In this document: piece by piece, positions 34,130-45,537 of the stretch
How the letters are laid out: the number at the start of each line of letters is the position of its first letter
How positions within the stretch are numbered: position 1 is the stretch's first letter
Assembly: GCA_951230915.1 (NCBI GenBank)
Contig: OX579633.1
Location: 20,742,574-20,806,573 of the forward strand
Direction of reading: 5' to 3'
Length of the DNA stretch: 64,000 nucleotides
From: Antitrichia curtipendula
Taxonomy: Eukaryota; Streptophyta; Bryopsida; Hypnales; Leucodontaceae
Made by a program: the position numbers and the translations under genes
The notes under the pieces: model-generated
The model's input: the letters and a program-made list of their open reading frames with translations, nothing else
What the model was told of the DNA's origin: nothing
The model's database searches: none

Positions 34130-35657
34130 AAAAGGTCCAAAATGCCTTTCTGAAAACAAAAAAGAGGACCCTAGCATTTAAGGGTTTGAAAAATTATTAA
34201 CCCCTAAAGCCCTGAATATGCTTTTTTGAGAACATAGCTTTTGGGGGCAGCTCACTACGAGCGGAGATTTTAATTTATTTCTTTGAAATTTTCACATTCT
34301 CCCGAGGAGTAGCTTTAAGGTCCAACAATTTTCATAACTTTTGATTATATGGGTAAAAAAGTTATTGCATGATAAGTGATTTTCAACTCGGCAGGCAATC
34401 TGGGCAGCAAAAGAAAATTCTTTAAAAGTTACCTTTTTAAAAAACAAAAATTTGAAATTGGTTCTTTGGATTTATATATATGCGAAAAACTTTGAATCAT
34501 TCCATTTTGATCTATGAGTCAAAAGTTATGAGGATTCTTAGTTTGAGGGTAGTTATGGAATCTCTACTCTAAAATAAACTTTGAAGTCCTTTATTTTACT
34601 CAATTTTCAATATTTTTGAAAAAAACAAAAAACATTGGATGTAGATAGGTCTTTACAACATTATAACCATTGGGATTGGCATTATGTAATTCTATGATTA
34701 AATTCTTAACAATTTAGTGTTTTGAATCATTTTCTACTTCTTTCTACTTACCATTTTTTTCCTATATGTTGTACAAATCCAAATGATCTGAAATTTTTCA
34801 AGCATATAGCCAACTTGACTTCAAAAATGAATCCAAAGAGTAACCACCGTTTTGGACATTTTTTCATATAAATGTGACCTTGTGAAGTGCAGCTGCCCGG
34901 ATTTTCGCAGGGACAAAAAAAGGATTTTTCTCAATTCAAACACTAATATCATGCAATCCACTCAATGAAAAAATTCTGAAATTTTTTCCACATCTTTTCA
35001 AACAAGTTTACTACAAGATCCTATGGTTACATGTGTCCAATTTTTTTTTTTAAAATTTGATACTTGTATTAGAAATGGCAGTTTTGGAACGTTTTTGGTG
35101 AAAACATAGTCAAAAAAATTTGGGGGTTAAGTTGAGCTAGATATGAGATAGAAGGAAAAACTAAACCGTTAACCATACTAAAGTAGAATTGAATCACATT
35201 AATCCCAACGATGAGAATATTCTAATAAAAAAACTATACTATGTGAATTTTTTTCTGGAAAATTGTAAAAATTGAGTTAAAAAATGGATCCTATACATCT
35301 TTTTTGAAAAATATATATTGATTACCTAAAAAACAAGATTCTCCATAACTTTCTCATCATTAGTCCAAATGAATAAAAACCTTCCATGTGGATAAAAACA
35401 TTTTTTATAATTTAAAGTTAAAAACTTAATTTTAATTTTGAGATTCTTCAATTTTTTTGTGTTGCCTAGCAACCTTTATTTTGAACTTTGGATGACATAA
35501 TTTTTGCTCTCAAGCACTGACTAAAATAAAAATTACATTTCCACAAAGCTAATGAATATTTTTTTAATTTAAAAACCATTTCAAAAATTGAGATCACATG
35601 AAACCTAACCAAACGTTGAAAAGTCCCTTGAAGGGACTCTTGGTCATTTAGGGGTCA
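34130..35657 (+). mobile_element. Family B remnant hosting a family A copy
   Basis: After the family A copy at 34197-35130 the sequence continues with family B landmarks: GAAGGAAAAACTAAACCG, AATCCCAACGATGAGA, CATAACTTTCTCATCA, and a terminal GAAGGGACTCTTGGTCATTTAGGGGTCAA at about 35629-35657, where the final TTAA reads TCAA. The join GAAAAATTATTAAGTTGAGC matches family B's AAAAATTGTTAAGTAGAAG, so family A entered at that TTAA. The family B left half is mostly missing; the start is approximate. Confidence 0.6.
34197..35130 (-). mobile_element. Family A TTAA element nested in family B
   Basis: A complete 934-bp copy runs from TTAACCCCTAAAGCCCTGAA at 34197 to TTTGGGGGTTAA at 35130. On the minus strand it matches the copy at 24025-24976 almost base for base over several hundred positions (for example around the ACATTATAACCATTGGGATTGG block). 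It has no coding capacity. Confidence 0.88.
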
Positions 35658-38283
35658 AAGAAATAATAGATTTCTTACTAAGTCCATCCAAATTTTTAAT
35701 GAAGGCTTCAATTATTCCTTCTTCTATTGTTTTTGATAATACTATCACTTGAAAGGGACTCCTAATGAGGGCTTTGTGAAAAAATAAGCTTCCATAGGGG
35801 TTCATGAATCAATGATTGTAGTGGTATCTTAATATTTAATTATTTATTCAAAGATGCTAAAAGTAAACAAATAATGATTTAACAATGATAGCTACAAGGG
35901 ACTAAGTACACACAATATTAGGGCCTTTCTCAAACTACTTTATTTTAATACTATCTTCATTTGAAGAGCTTCATATACTTTGCAAAAGCTTAGAATGTAT
36001 TAAGAAAAATTTGTTATAGAACTAGTCAAATTTTATCCATTGTATAAGGCAAAGGAATATATGTATTTTTTGTCCATGTCATGTAAATTATCTCTAATAA
36101 GAGGCATCAATAGAAACATTACCTACCTATGAACATAGGATATTGTCAATTCACTAAAGTAGAAGCACCTAGTCCCTAAAAAATAAGTGAGAGAGTGTAT
36201 CTTCTAATACCACAAATCGAAACTAAATATTTTTGCAAATAAGCAAATATAATTAGAGATGGTTTGAGAAGAAAATGTGATTTTTTTAAGAATCTCCACT
36301 AGTGTGAAGAAACTTCATTAGCCAAAAAATTGGGGTCTATTGTTTAGAAGATAGGTTCTTTGTTTACCCTAGATGTATAACTCATTGAATTCACTCTTTA
36401 AAAGGGTTTAAAAAATTCTTATTGTTTTTTTTGCAAATTGGAGTGGGCAATCTCATTACCAATATTTGATATATAATGTGGAAAAAAATTGAATACAAAT
36501 ATGGTGAATAACTTCAATAGAAAAAAATAACTAAATTTTGAGTTTTTTTTAACAAAGACACAACAAAATATGTTGTGTACAACTCAACGAGGCACTATTG
36601 AAATTTCCCTCAACAAAAAGACTTGAAAATGGGGGCAAGCATAATAAAGGCAGGCAAGCAAGCTTGGCTAAAGAATTCCATTACATTTGCTCCAAATTGT
36701 CAAAATTGATAAAGAAGTCAAGACTTACTCTAACCACTAGGGCTTTACAAGGTGTTTTTAATAGAGAATCAGTCTCGTTTTAATGTATTATAATGAGCCG
36801 TTAAAAACAAAACAAATTTAACATTTTAAAACTTTTTTCTTGAGGTGCCCAAAAGTTTAGGGCATTTTTAGCATAGACTTCGATTTAGATTTACTTTTGT
36901 TCAATTTTTAATATGAATTAATACTGTATAAGAGGAAGATGAATCATGATGAAAGTATTCACTATAAAAAATTTATAATAATAAAAGTACCTCTCTAAAG
37001 TTTGGTCCATATAGTCGATCATTCAAAAAACCATTGTTCAATCTCAATTTTGTTTTTCCAGATTATACTCATTTGATTGATTTAAAATTTGGCACATACA
37101 CATACAACTCTTTATTCTTTTAACATTTTCAAATTGCACAAGTAGTTCTTATTGTAGCAATTGTTGTAACAAATCACCAAAAATGACATTGGTACAACAT
37201 TCAAGTACAAAAAGTCAAACTATGCCTTTTTTTACCACTATAATTTCAACCAGTATGCAACATTGCACCTTGAAATCTTTAATTCACTTACTAAAACAAT
37301 CTAAGATCAAAATATAGCATGTAAATGATAAAATACAAATCTTTTAGTTTTATAAACCATTTTATCTATAGGGTTTGTTATCAAGTGTTTTGAGCTTCTT
37401 ATTTTGAATATCTTAACTTTGTGAAACATGATTCCTAAACAAGCTTTTGAAACCTTACAACAAAATTAGTGTTCAAGAATCATTTTAAAATTAAGATATT
37501 TAAAAAGGAAAGGTTAGAACTACAATATTATCTTTAACTAATTTAAGCACTATATTTTTCATTGCTTAGTTTGCAAAAGTGTCTCCATCTCTTCCAAAAG
37601 ATTGTAACATGCTTTGATAACAAAGTAATAGTTTCTATTTTTCTATTTTTCTATTTTTCCTAATATTCTTATTAAAGGAAAATAAAAATAAAAACCCAAC
37701 AAGCTCAACTGTGGGTTCCATTTTATTTCTCTCTCCACCATTTTTAATATCCGATTGCTTTGTGTGTGTTTTTAAATTTAAAAATATAATATCTTTTTTT
37801 TTTTTTGTCTTAAGAAAGTGAAAGGTGCTTCATTGACAATTTTATCTTATTTTTATCTCAAGTATGTACCACTATAGCCCACATTACAAAAGGATTTAAT
37901 TTTTCTAATTTTTCTAATCCAATGTTTATTTATTTATACCTATCATAACGAATTGATCCTTTATATATTGGAATTGTGGAGATGCAAGGAAAGAGGCTAT
38001 AAAATAAGACTTGTATCTTAACTTCTTTCATCAAAGTTTTACTTTCTACAAATGTTGGATTACTTGAACACCTAAAAAAATCTTCAAAATTTTTGTAGAC
38101 TATAAAATTGAATCACTCATTTGGTCTCCAAAATTTTATTACAAAGATGTTGGCTTCATCTTTGGATAATTTTTGATTTGAGTAGTTCACTCCATCCTAC
38201 TTAGTCCTACTTAAATTTCGAAATTCAAGTATAATTTGATTGTTTGATTGTGTATGCTTCAACTTAATTGCAAATATAGGCTA
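35658..38283. other. AT-rich intergenic stretch, no gene seen
   Basis: About 2.6 kb with no recognisable gene, RNA or bounded element. A 61-codon frame at 36598-36783 has no domain. Repeated TTTCTATTTTTC phrases occur near 37635-37660. Confidence 0.4.
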
Positions 38284-38937
38284 TTAACTCCTAAATGCCT
38301 CGTAAGGCCTTTTTTGAGCTTCTTGAAATTTGCTCTAAAATTAAACAAATTGCCAACATTTTGATAAATTTGATAAATTTGATTTAAATTGGAACCATAT
38401 AAATTCAAAGTAGACATGTTAAAGATCACATGGAAAAAGAAAAGAAAACATTATCACTTATAGATTGAAAGATTATAATATTTGATCACAAGCCATGGTG
38501 TTAAATCTGTGAAAGTGATTTAGAGCCTTTAATCCTCTTTTCACATACCTAATCTAAAAATTGGTCACCAAAAAAAATGAGGTTAAGGGGCATAACACAT
38601 ATAATTCCAAACTATTTACAACTTCTCAAAATCTACTCTTTTTTTGAAGAATTTATAATGTGATTTTTTCTCCAAAATTTAGTGTATTTAAGGCTCATTT
38701 CCAAAAATCATTGACACTAGAAAACCAAGATTTGAAATGGATACCTTTGCATAAAATCTTGCATAGTAAAATCACAAGCAATCATTTTCAAAATTGGATT
38801 TTTGATGCTAAACTAGACCTCAAAAAAAGTTTTCAAAATATAAACTACCAAGAATAGTAACTTGGTGAGGTTTTATTTTAACTTCAAAGTATAATTGTTG
38901 ACACCTAAATTTGGTGCCTTGGGCATCTAGGGGTTAA
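38284..38937 (-). mobile_element. Family C TTAA element
   Basis: The element is bounded by TTAACTCCTAAATGCC at 38284 and GGGCATCTAGGGGTTAA ending at 38937, 654 bp. On the minus strand it follows the copy at 43201-43846; shared blocks include the one containing AAATTTGCTCTAAAATTAAACAAA (plus strand here) and the GTCACCAAAAAAAATGAGGTTAA block. It is non-coding. Confidence 0.82.
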
Positions 38938-39040
38938 AGTCGTGCTATTCTTTATATTAGTTATATTAGCCTTCATATAATATATTGAAGCATAAGTACA
39001 CATCGTAGCAATCAAGGTTGATATATGCAAGTTTGATGCT

Positions 39041-39232
39041 AGCTAGTAGAAAACGCATGAATTATAACAGAATTCTATTGATTTGGACGTGTTGATCCGG
39101 TTACTATTTTGTTGATTTCAACAGAAATCTGTTACAATTAATAGATTTCTGTTGAAATCAACAAAACAGTGACCGGATCAACACGTCCAAATCAACAGAA
39201 TTCTGTCAAAATTCCTGCGTTTTCTACTAGTG
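39041..39232. mobile_element. CACTA-like foldback MITE, arms about 90 bp
   Basis: Two arms of about 90 bp are near-perfect reverse complements with a loop of about 6 bp. The right terminus ends CGTTTTCTACTAGTG, so the TIR reads CACTAGTAGAAAACGC. The left end reads AGCTAGTAGAAAACGC, with the first two bases changed. CACTA-type transposons end CACTA...TAGTG. I could not confirm the expected 3-bp target duplication. The sequence is non-coding and able to form a long hairpin. Confidence 0.7.
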
Positions 39233-40374
39233 TAGAGAGAGGTACTTCGATAATCATTTGAAGATACTAGCTTGAATGGAGTTTTATCCTAGTATGCTAG
39301 ATCAAATAAAAGACATGACGTTATTTGTGGTGTATAAGTTGATCTTTACCCAAAAGTTTCAAGTGTATTCTGAGGGACACTTGAAAGTTTGGGCAAAGTT
39401 CCTATAATCTGAATATTTTGCATAATTTTTTGAATTTTTTTCAAGATAGAAACAATAAATCATTATAAAAATAAAATAATAAATTATATACATTTGTGCC
39501 CTTGAAGAGCAAAGTTTATGTCTTCTAAAATAAAAATAGTCAAGTCTGGAATAAAATAATCCACAAAAAATTAGAATATTTTTTTAAATATTTTATTTGT
39601 TATAGATTGTATTTTAGTATATAAAGAAAGATTTGGTTTGTTTCCTAAGTAATGTAAGAGAGTTATAGAACATCTTGTTTTGTACGCAATCAAAGCAATT
39701 TTTTGAAAATTAATGTACTGGATTTAATTTTTAACTCAATTTTCAAAGTTTTCCATGGAAAAAAATTCCACTTGATAAACTTTGCTTGTTGGAACATTCA
39801 ACTGTTAGAAATTAGAGCGTAATTCTCTAGTTGCTTGCCTACACTGTCCAGATCGTGAAACTTGACAATTTTAAGAATGAATATTTTAATTAAGGAGTAA
39901 TGGATGCACATTCCTTCCAATTAAACTTTTCCAAAAGTTCCTCAGCAAAGCAAGCTTGGAGAGGACATAAAAATAGGCCCTACACTACTTTGTCCTATTA
40001 GTGTGGGTGAAAAATCAGTCACCAAAAAAATTAGTACCACTACAAAATTTCGTGGAAATTAAATTACAATACAATAATATTTCACCTTGCACCAATTCAG
40101 AGAAGGTGACTTTGGTAAATTAATGACAAATCAATGCAATTGTATCAAATTTTTACCTTGTCTATAAAATAGGCGCAACTTGAAAGGGTATCTTTATCAG
40201 TAAGAAAAAAAATTCCCTTACCTCATGATTTGATATATTAAGTAGGTAGGAAATACTTTACCCATTGCACATATAGAGGAATAGTAACTTGGCTAAATGC
40301 TAACAAAGTCTCTTATGATTTTAAATTTTTGTATCCTCCAATTTGGAACAATTTGACAAACAAGCATCTCTTAG
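39233..40374. other. AT-rich spacer, no gene seen
   Basis: No recognisable gene or bounded element is present. Confidence 0.4.
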
Positions 40375-42266
40375 TTAACCCCTAAAGTTCCATGACTATG
40401 TTTTCACCGAAAATGCTCAAGAACTGCCATTTTTAGTATAAGTACCAAATTTTTTTTTCCACACATGTAACCGTAGGATCTTGTATTATACTGACTTGAG
40501 ATCACGTGGTAAAATTTCAAAAATTTCTACCGTGTGGATTGCAAGATATAAGCATTCAAATTCACTAAAATCATTTTTTGGGCCCTCCCAAAAAATAGGG
40601 CAGCTTCACTTCACAAGCTCACTTTTCTATGAAAAAATGTCCAAAATGGTGGTGCTTCTTTGGATTCTTTTTCCTAGACAAGTTGTCCACGTGCTTAAAA
40701 AATTTCAGATCATTTGGAATTGCACAACATATAGGAAAAAAATAGTAAGTAGAAAGAAGTAGAGAATGATTCAAAATACAAAATTGTTAAGAACTTGGTT
40801 ATGGAATTGAAAAAAGCCAATTCTAATGGTTGAAATGTTGTTATAATCAATCTACATCCTATGATTTCATTTTTTTCCAAAAATATTGAAAATTGAGTAA
40901 GATAAAGGACTGCAAAGTTTACCTTAACCCCAAAGTGACAAAGAGGACAAAAAGTGTCCTCACACAATTTCAAGTCCAATTCAAAGTGCTATAACTTTTG
41001 CATCCAAGGTCCAAATTCAATAAAACTTGTTGGAAAAGTTGCGTTCTCCCCTCTAGTTTGTGTGGTAAATTTTTCAGATTAATACAAGGTTTATTGATAT
41101 TTTGGAAGCCAATCAAAGTTCACAGCTTCAATTTGAGTTCACCAAATTGTAATTTAGGGCTGCAACTTTGGGGCCTTGTATCTCCTTCATCCATTGCTCA
41201 TTTTCAATATAAAAAAATTGGGTTTTGTTCCCTTTAATTATAGTTATTGTGGTAAAGTTTTCATGTCAATCCAAGTTGTTTTGAATGTTTGGGAGCAATT
41301 CGAAGTTCCAAATCCTGCCATTTTTGGAGCTTAGTGAACTTCGGCGGCTTGTTTCTTCTTCATACAGAGTCCATTTTCAATAATTCTTTTTGGAAAAATT
41401 GCGCATACTAGTCTAGTTTGTGTGGCTAAAATTTCATGTTAATCCAAGAATTAATGAGTGACAGAGAAGCATTCTAGTAGAAGGAGGTTCAGCTTTAGAT
41501 CTGTTTTTTGCAATTTTTCTTGCTGATTTTTGACATTTCAAAGCCGTTTTGTAGACACAATGAGTCAATTGAATGAATTTTTTTTCCACCAATGTGTTTG
41601 TATACTAATTTTGAATCATTTTGTAGTGTAAAGTTTTTTCATTTGAGTAGGTTTAGAAATCAAATTTCATCTCCAAATGTGTTTTCGGGAAAATTTCAGC
41701 ATCCATTTTCAACACTAAAACATTATGATCTTGCAATCTATGTGGCCAATTGACTTCAAATTTTGTACATGTCATCTACAACATGTACGCTACAAGATTG
41801 TACGGTTGAGATTTGTATAACTTGAAGACATTTAGATCCATAAAGCTTCAAAAGCAATGATGTTTTTGAACCCCAGAAATTGAATGTCACTTTGGGGTTA
41901 AAGTAGAGAATCTATAACTACCTGCAAACTAAAATTCCTCATAATTTTTGACTCATTAGTCAAAATGGAATGACTAAAAGATTTCCACATATATATAACT
42001 CTAGAAAATCAATTTCAAATTTTTGGTTATGAAAAAAGTGATTTTTAAAAATTTGCTTGAACTGCCCGATCGGAAAAAAGTAAAATATTAGGCCATAACT
42101 TTTGATTCGTATTTCCAAATGTCATGAAATTTAGTGCATATGAAAGATATTCCTTGTGCACAACTTCTTTTAAAGTTTCAGCCAAAAATATGAAATCTCC
42201 AATCACAAGTATTTGCCTGAAATTTCTATACTACCCAAAAACGCATGCTAGTCCTTTAGGGGTTAA
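40375..42266 (+). mobile_element. Family A TTAA element, interrupted by a family F copy
   Basis: Ends are intact: TTAACCCCTAAAGTTCC at 40375 and GTCCTTTAGGGGTTAA ending at 42266. Family A landmarks run up to GGACTGCAAAGTTTACC. A family F element then occupies 40924-41901, and family A resumes with AGTAGAGAATCTATAACTACC. Without the insert it would be about 918 bp. It is non-coding. Confidence 0.87.
40924..41901 (+). mobile_element. Family F TTAA element nested in family A
   Basis: The 978-bp element has perfect 13-bp TIRs, CCCCAAAGTGACA and its mirror TGTCACTTTGGGG, each flanked by TTAA (40924-40927 and 41898-41901). The interior shows AGTGTCCTCACACA near the left end and ACAAGATTGTACGGTTGAGA near the right, as in the second copy at 57519. 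No protein is encoded. Confidence 0.9.
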
Positions 42267-43200
42267 TGTGATATACACTTGTAGTTGGATTTATTAGCAA
42301 TTGGTGTAAGTGTACTTTAGCTAAATTTTGCAGATGGAAAACTTCACTTGTAACTCCATAATTTATAATCTACCAAATACCATAATACCTCAACATTCAC
42401 ACACAATACCATTTTAACTAATCATAATCAAAATAATAAGAATAAAAATGATCTTAAGTACTACTACTACTAACTAAAACTACAACATATACACAAGTAC
42501 AAAAAATTTAATCTAGTAAAAGTGCATGTTCACGTGACACTAACTGATAAGTTGTTTGGTTTAAAAGCGGTCTTTAAAATAAAGAGTTTTCATTTGCATA
42601 CTGTAGGAACCACCAAGCCTAGCTAAAAGGTGTCTTGGAGAAGTGATAAGGTAGCCGACCTCATTCCGACCATTTAAGCAATTACGCATATTTGGAGCAC
42701 AAATTTTTTGAGTGGAGAAATTTTCCCATGTACAGAAATAGAGTTTAGAAGGATTCCATATTTTTTCAGGATTTTATTTCTCAAAATATAATTATTGTGA
42801 ATTTTTTAGTTGAGGATTTTGTTCGACCTATTCTTGTCACATAGGTCTTTCCATTTCCAACCACAGGTTGATTGCAAAATCAACTAGGACTGCAGCCAAT
42901 CGTAATGCGCCATGATTGCATTGGGAGTTGTGCTATAATTAATCACTATTTTTTCCTGCTGATTGGAAAGAGAGTAACCTATATAACAAAAATAGGTCCC
43001 TGGTCAGAATGAGCTCGGCTACCTTAAATGCAATCTTCTACAAACCCTGGACTTTAGGAAGAGCGACAATACGACCAAAATCAGCAATAAGTTTGAAAGT
43101 TTGAATCATTGTCAACTACACATTTTGGAATTATTTTAGTAGTGCAATGTATAGTTGCTTTAGTTACATGCTCACCCGACATTAGCTAAAACTGTAGAAT
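42267..43200. other. Mixed spacer, no gene seen
   Basis: AT-rich sequence with a somewhat GC-richer part at about 42600-43090. No domain or element ends are recognised. Confidence 0.35.
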
Positions 43201-43846
43201 TTAACCTCTAAATGCCAAAGGCACCCAAATATGGTGTTTGCAAAACTTTGAAGTTAAATAAAACCTAACCAAGTTGTTATTTTTAGTATTTTATATTTTT
43301 TAAAAGTTCTTCTTGAAGTCTAATTTTAGCATCAAAAAATCTTATCTCGAAAATAAATTATAGTGATTTTTCTATTCAAGATTTTGTGCAAGGGTACTCA
43401 TGGCACTCTTGACTTTTTATAGTGTTGAGAGCTCTTGAAAATGAGCCTCAAATACATTAGATCTTGGAGAAAAAATCATATTCAAAAAAAATTGTAAAAG
43501 AGATTTTAAGAAGCCATAAATTGAATGGGGTTATACATGTTAGGCCCTTTAACCTCATATTTTTTTGGTCACCAACTTTTTAAATTTGACTTGTGAAAAG
43601 AGGATTGAAAGACTTCACATCACTTTTGTAGTTTTAACACTCTCATGGTCAAACATTATAATCTTTCACTCCATATGTGATATTGTTGTATTTTCTTTTC
43701 TTATAAGATCTCTAACATGTCTAGTTTGAATTTGTATGGTTACAATTCAAAAAAAATTGATACAACTTATCAAAATGTTGTCATTTTGTTCAATTTAGAG
43801 CAAATTTCAAGATGCTCAAGATAGGCCTTGGGCATTTAGGGGTTAA
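43201..43846 (+). mobile_element. Family C TTAA element
   Basis: The element runs from TTAACCTCTAAATGCC at 43201 to GGGCATTTAGGGGTTAA ending at 43846, 646 bp. It is the best-preserved family C copy. The right TTAA is also the left TTAA of the next element, so the two abut with one shared target site. It is non-coding. Confidence 0.87.
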
Positions 43847-44043
43847 CCCTTAAAGGACAAAGGGGTGACCTTGGAAATCATTTTTTTTCATTATTGTGTG
43901 AATCATTGGCCTAAGAAATAGCAAGAGCACTCATTGAAAGTCAAAGAACTCTAGAAGACCTCTCCTTTTCACAAAAAATTTATGAGGATGATTCTATGCC
44001 ATCCATCAAACGCCAAACATCCTCTTCTACGTTTAAGGGTTAA
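43843..44043 (+). mobile_element. Family D TTAA element (short)
   Basis: A 201-bp element from TTAACCCTTAAAGGACAAAG at 43843 to CTACGTTTAAGGGTTAA ending at 44043. The interior has ACTCATTGAAAGTCAAAG and AGAAGACCTCTCCTTTTCA, shared with the copy at 52546 and the foldback near 4547. It shares its left TTAA with the family C element before it. Confidence 0.82.
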
Positions 44044-44147
44044 ACTTTAAACAATAAGCTAAGACCTTTGGGCTTGGTTTTGAGAGAGTCATTGACAAAA
44101 ATTATTTTTTGTATTTTTTTAGAATGTTTCAACCTACTAGATCCACT

Positions 44148-45076
44148 TTAATTCCTAAAGGACCGTGACTATGTATTCACCATAAATGCTCCAAAACTGC
44201 CATTCCTAGTACAATTACCAAATTTTGGAATTTTTTTTTGGACACATGTAATTATAGGATTTTGTAGTATGGTGACTTGAGAGCACGTGAAAAAAATTTC
44301 AGAAATTTCCACCACGTGGATTGCAAGATATAAGCTTTTGAATTCAAAGAAATCATTTTCTTGGCCCTGCAAAAAAACGGGCAGCTTCACTTCACAAGCT
44401 CACATTTGTATGAAAAAATGTCCAAAATAGTGGTGCTTCCTTGGATTCATTCATCCAGGAAAGTTGGCTACGTGCTTGAAAATTTTCAGATCATTTGGAA
44501 TTGTATAACATATAGGAAAAAAATAATAAGTAGAAAAAAATAGAGAATGATTCAAAATACAAAATTGTTAAGAATTTAGTTATGGAACTGAAAAACGCAA
44601 ATTCCAGTGGTTGCAATGTTGGAATAAACAATCTACATCCTGTGATTTTATTTTTTTCAAAAAATATTAAAAATTGAGTACAAAAAAAAAGAACTTCAAA
44701 GTTTATTTTAGAGTAGAGAATCCATAATTGCCGGCAAACTAAAACACCTCATAACTTTTGACTTATTGATCAAAATAGAACGATTCACAACTTTCTATGT
44801 ATATATAAATCTAGAAAAATAATTTCAAATTTTTGTTATTGAAAAAAGTGATTTTTTCAGATCTGTTCAGATTGCTTGAGTTGAGAAACAAACTACATAT
44901 TAGGCCATATTTTTACTCATATTTCCAAATGTCCTGAAATTTAGTGCTCATAAAAGATATTCCTTGTCCAAACATTCTATTAATGTTTGGGCAAAAAACA
45001 TGGAAATCTCTAGTCACGTGTACTTGCCTAAAATTTATATGTTGCCAAAAAATGCATGTTGGTCTTTTAGGGTTAA
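44148..45076 (+). mobile_element. Family A TTAA element
   Basis: The left end is TTAATTCCTAAAGGACC at 44148 and the right end is GGTCTTTTAGGGTTAA ending at 45076, 929 bp. The interior is typical of family A: a GGATTGCAAGATATAAGC block, AAACGGGCAGCTTCACTTCACAAG, and the CAAAGTTTATTTTAGAGTAGAGAAT block. It is closest to the copy at 40375. It is non-coding. Confidence 0.86.
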
Positions 45077-45537
45077 AAGTGAATATGGCTTGCCAAGCAT
45101 CACATTTAGACTGCATAATCAAAGTACTATTCACTTTGCATGCCTTGACCATACCAACTTTATACAAACAACAAGATCCATGCCATTCTTCAAGGAGACT
45201 TTTTATTCCCCTTATGACTGCTCTCTGTGCAAGTGAATGTTGTTTATGGGTTAAGATAAAGCCTCTAAATCATAGTTTTATGGTATTGGTGATTGTTTTC
45301 ACACTAGTGGTGCTATCAGGCTCAATGTCATGTCAGATAATAATATTCAATTTTTTTAATTTTAATTTTTTGAAAAAACGATTTATTTTTTTATTTTTTA
45401 TTTTAAATATTTAATTAGTATTTTTATTATTTTAAATTATGGGCATTAGTGGATGTTTCCTTGCATAAGGAACAGGAACAGGCTTGAAACAACGCTCCAA
45501 AGTAGTTGAAAAACATCTAACGGTTGCCACATCACCA
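45077..45537. other. AT-rich spacer
   Basis: A plus-strand frame starting within the preceding element runs into this spacer, but it shows no domain and its end is T-rich. No gene is supported. Confidence 0.35.

Noticed and set aside
44944..45414. 156-codon plus-strand frame
   Set aside because: Its first part lies in a family A MITE and the rest in T-rich spacer; no domain, and the frame is not conserved in other family A copies.
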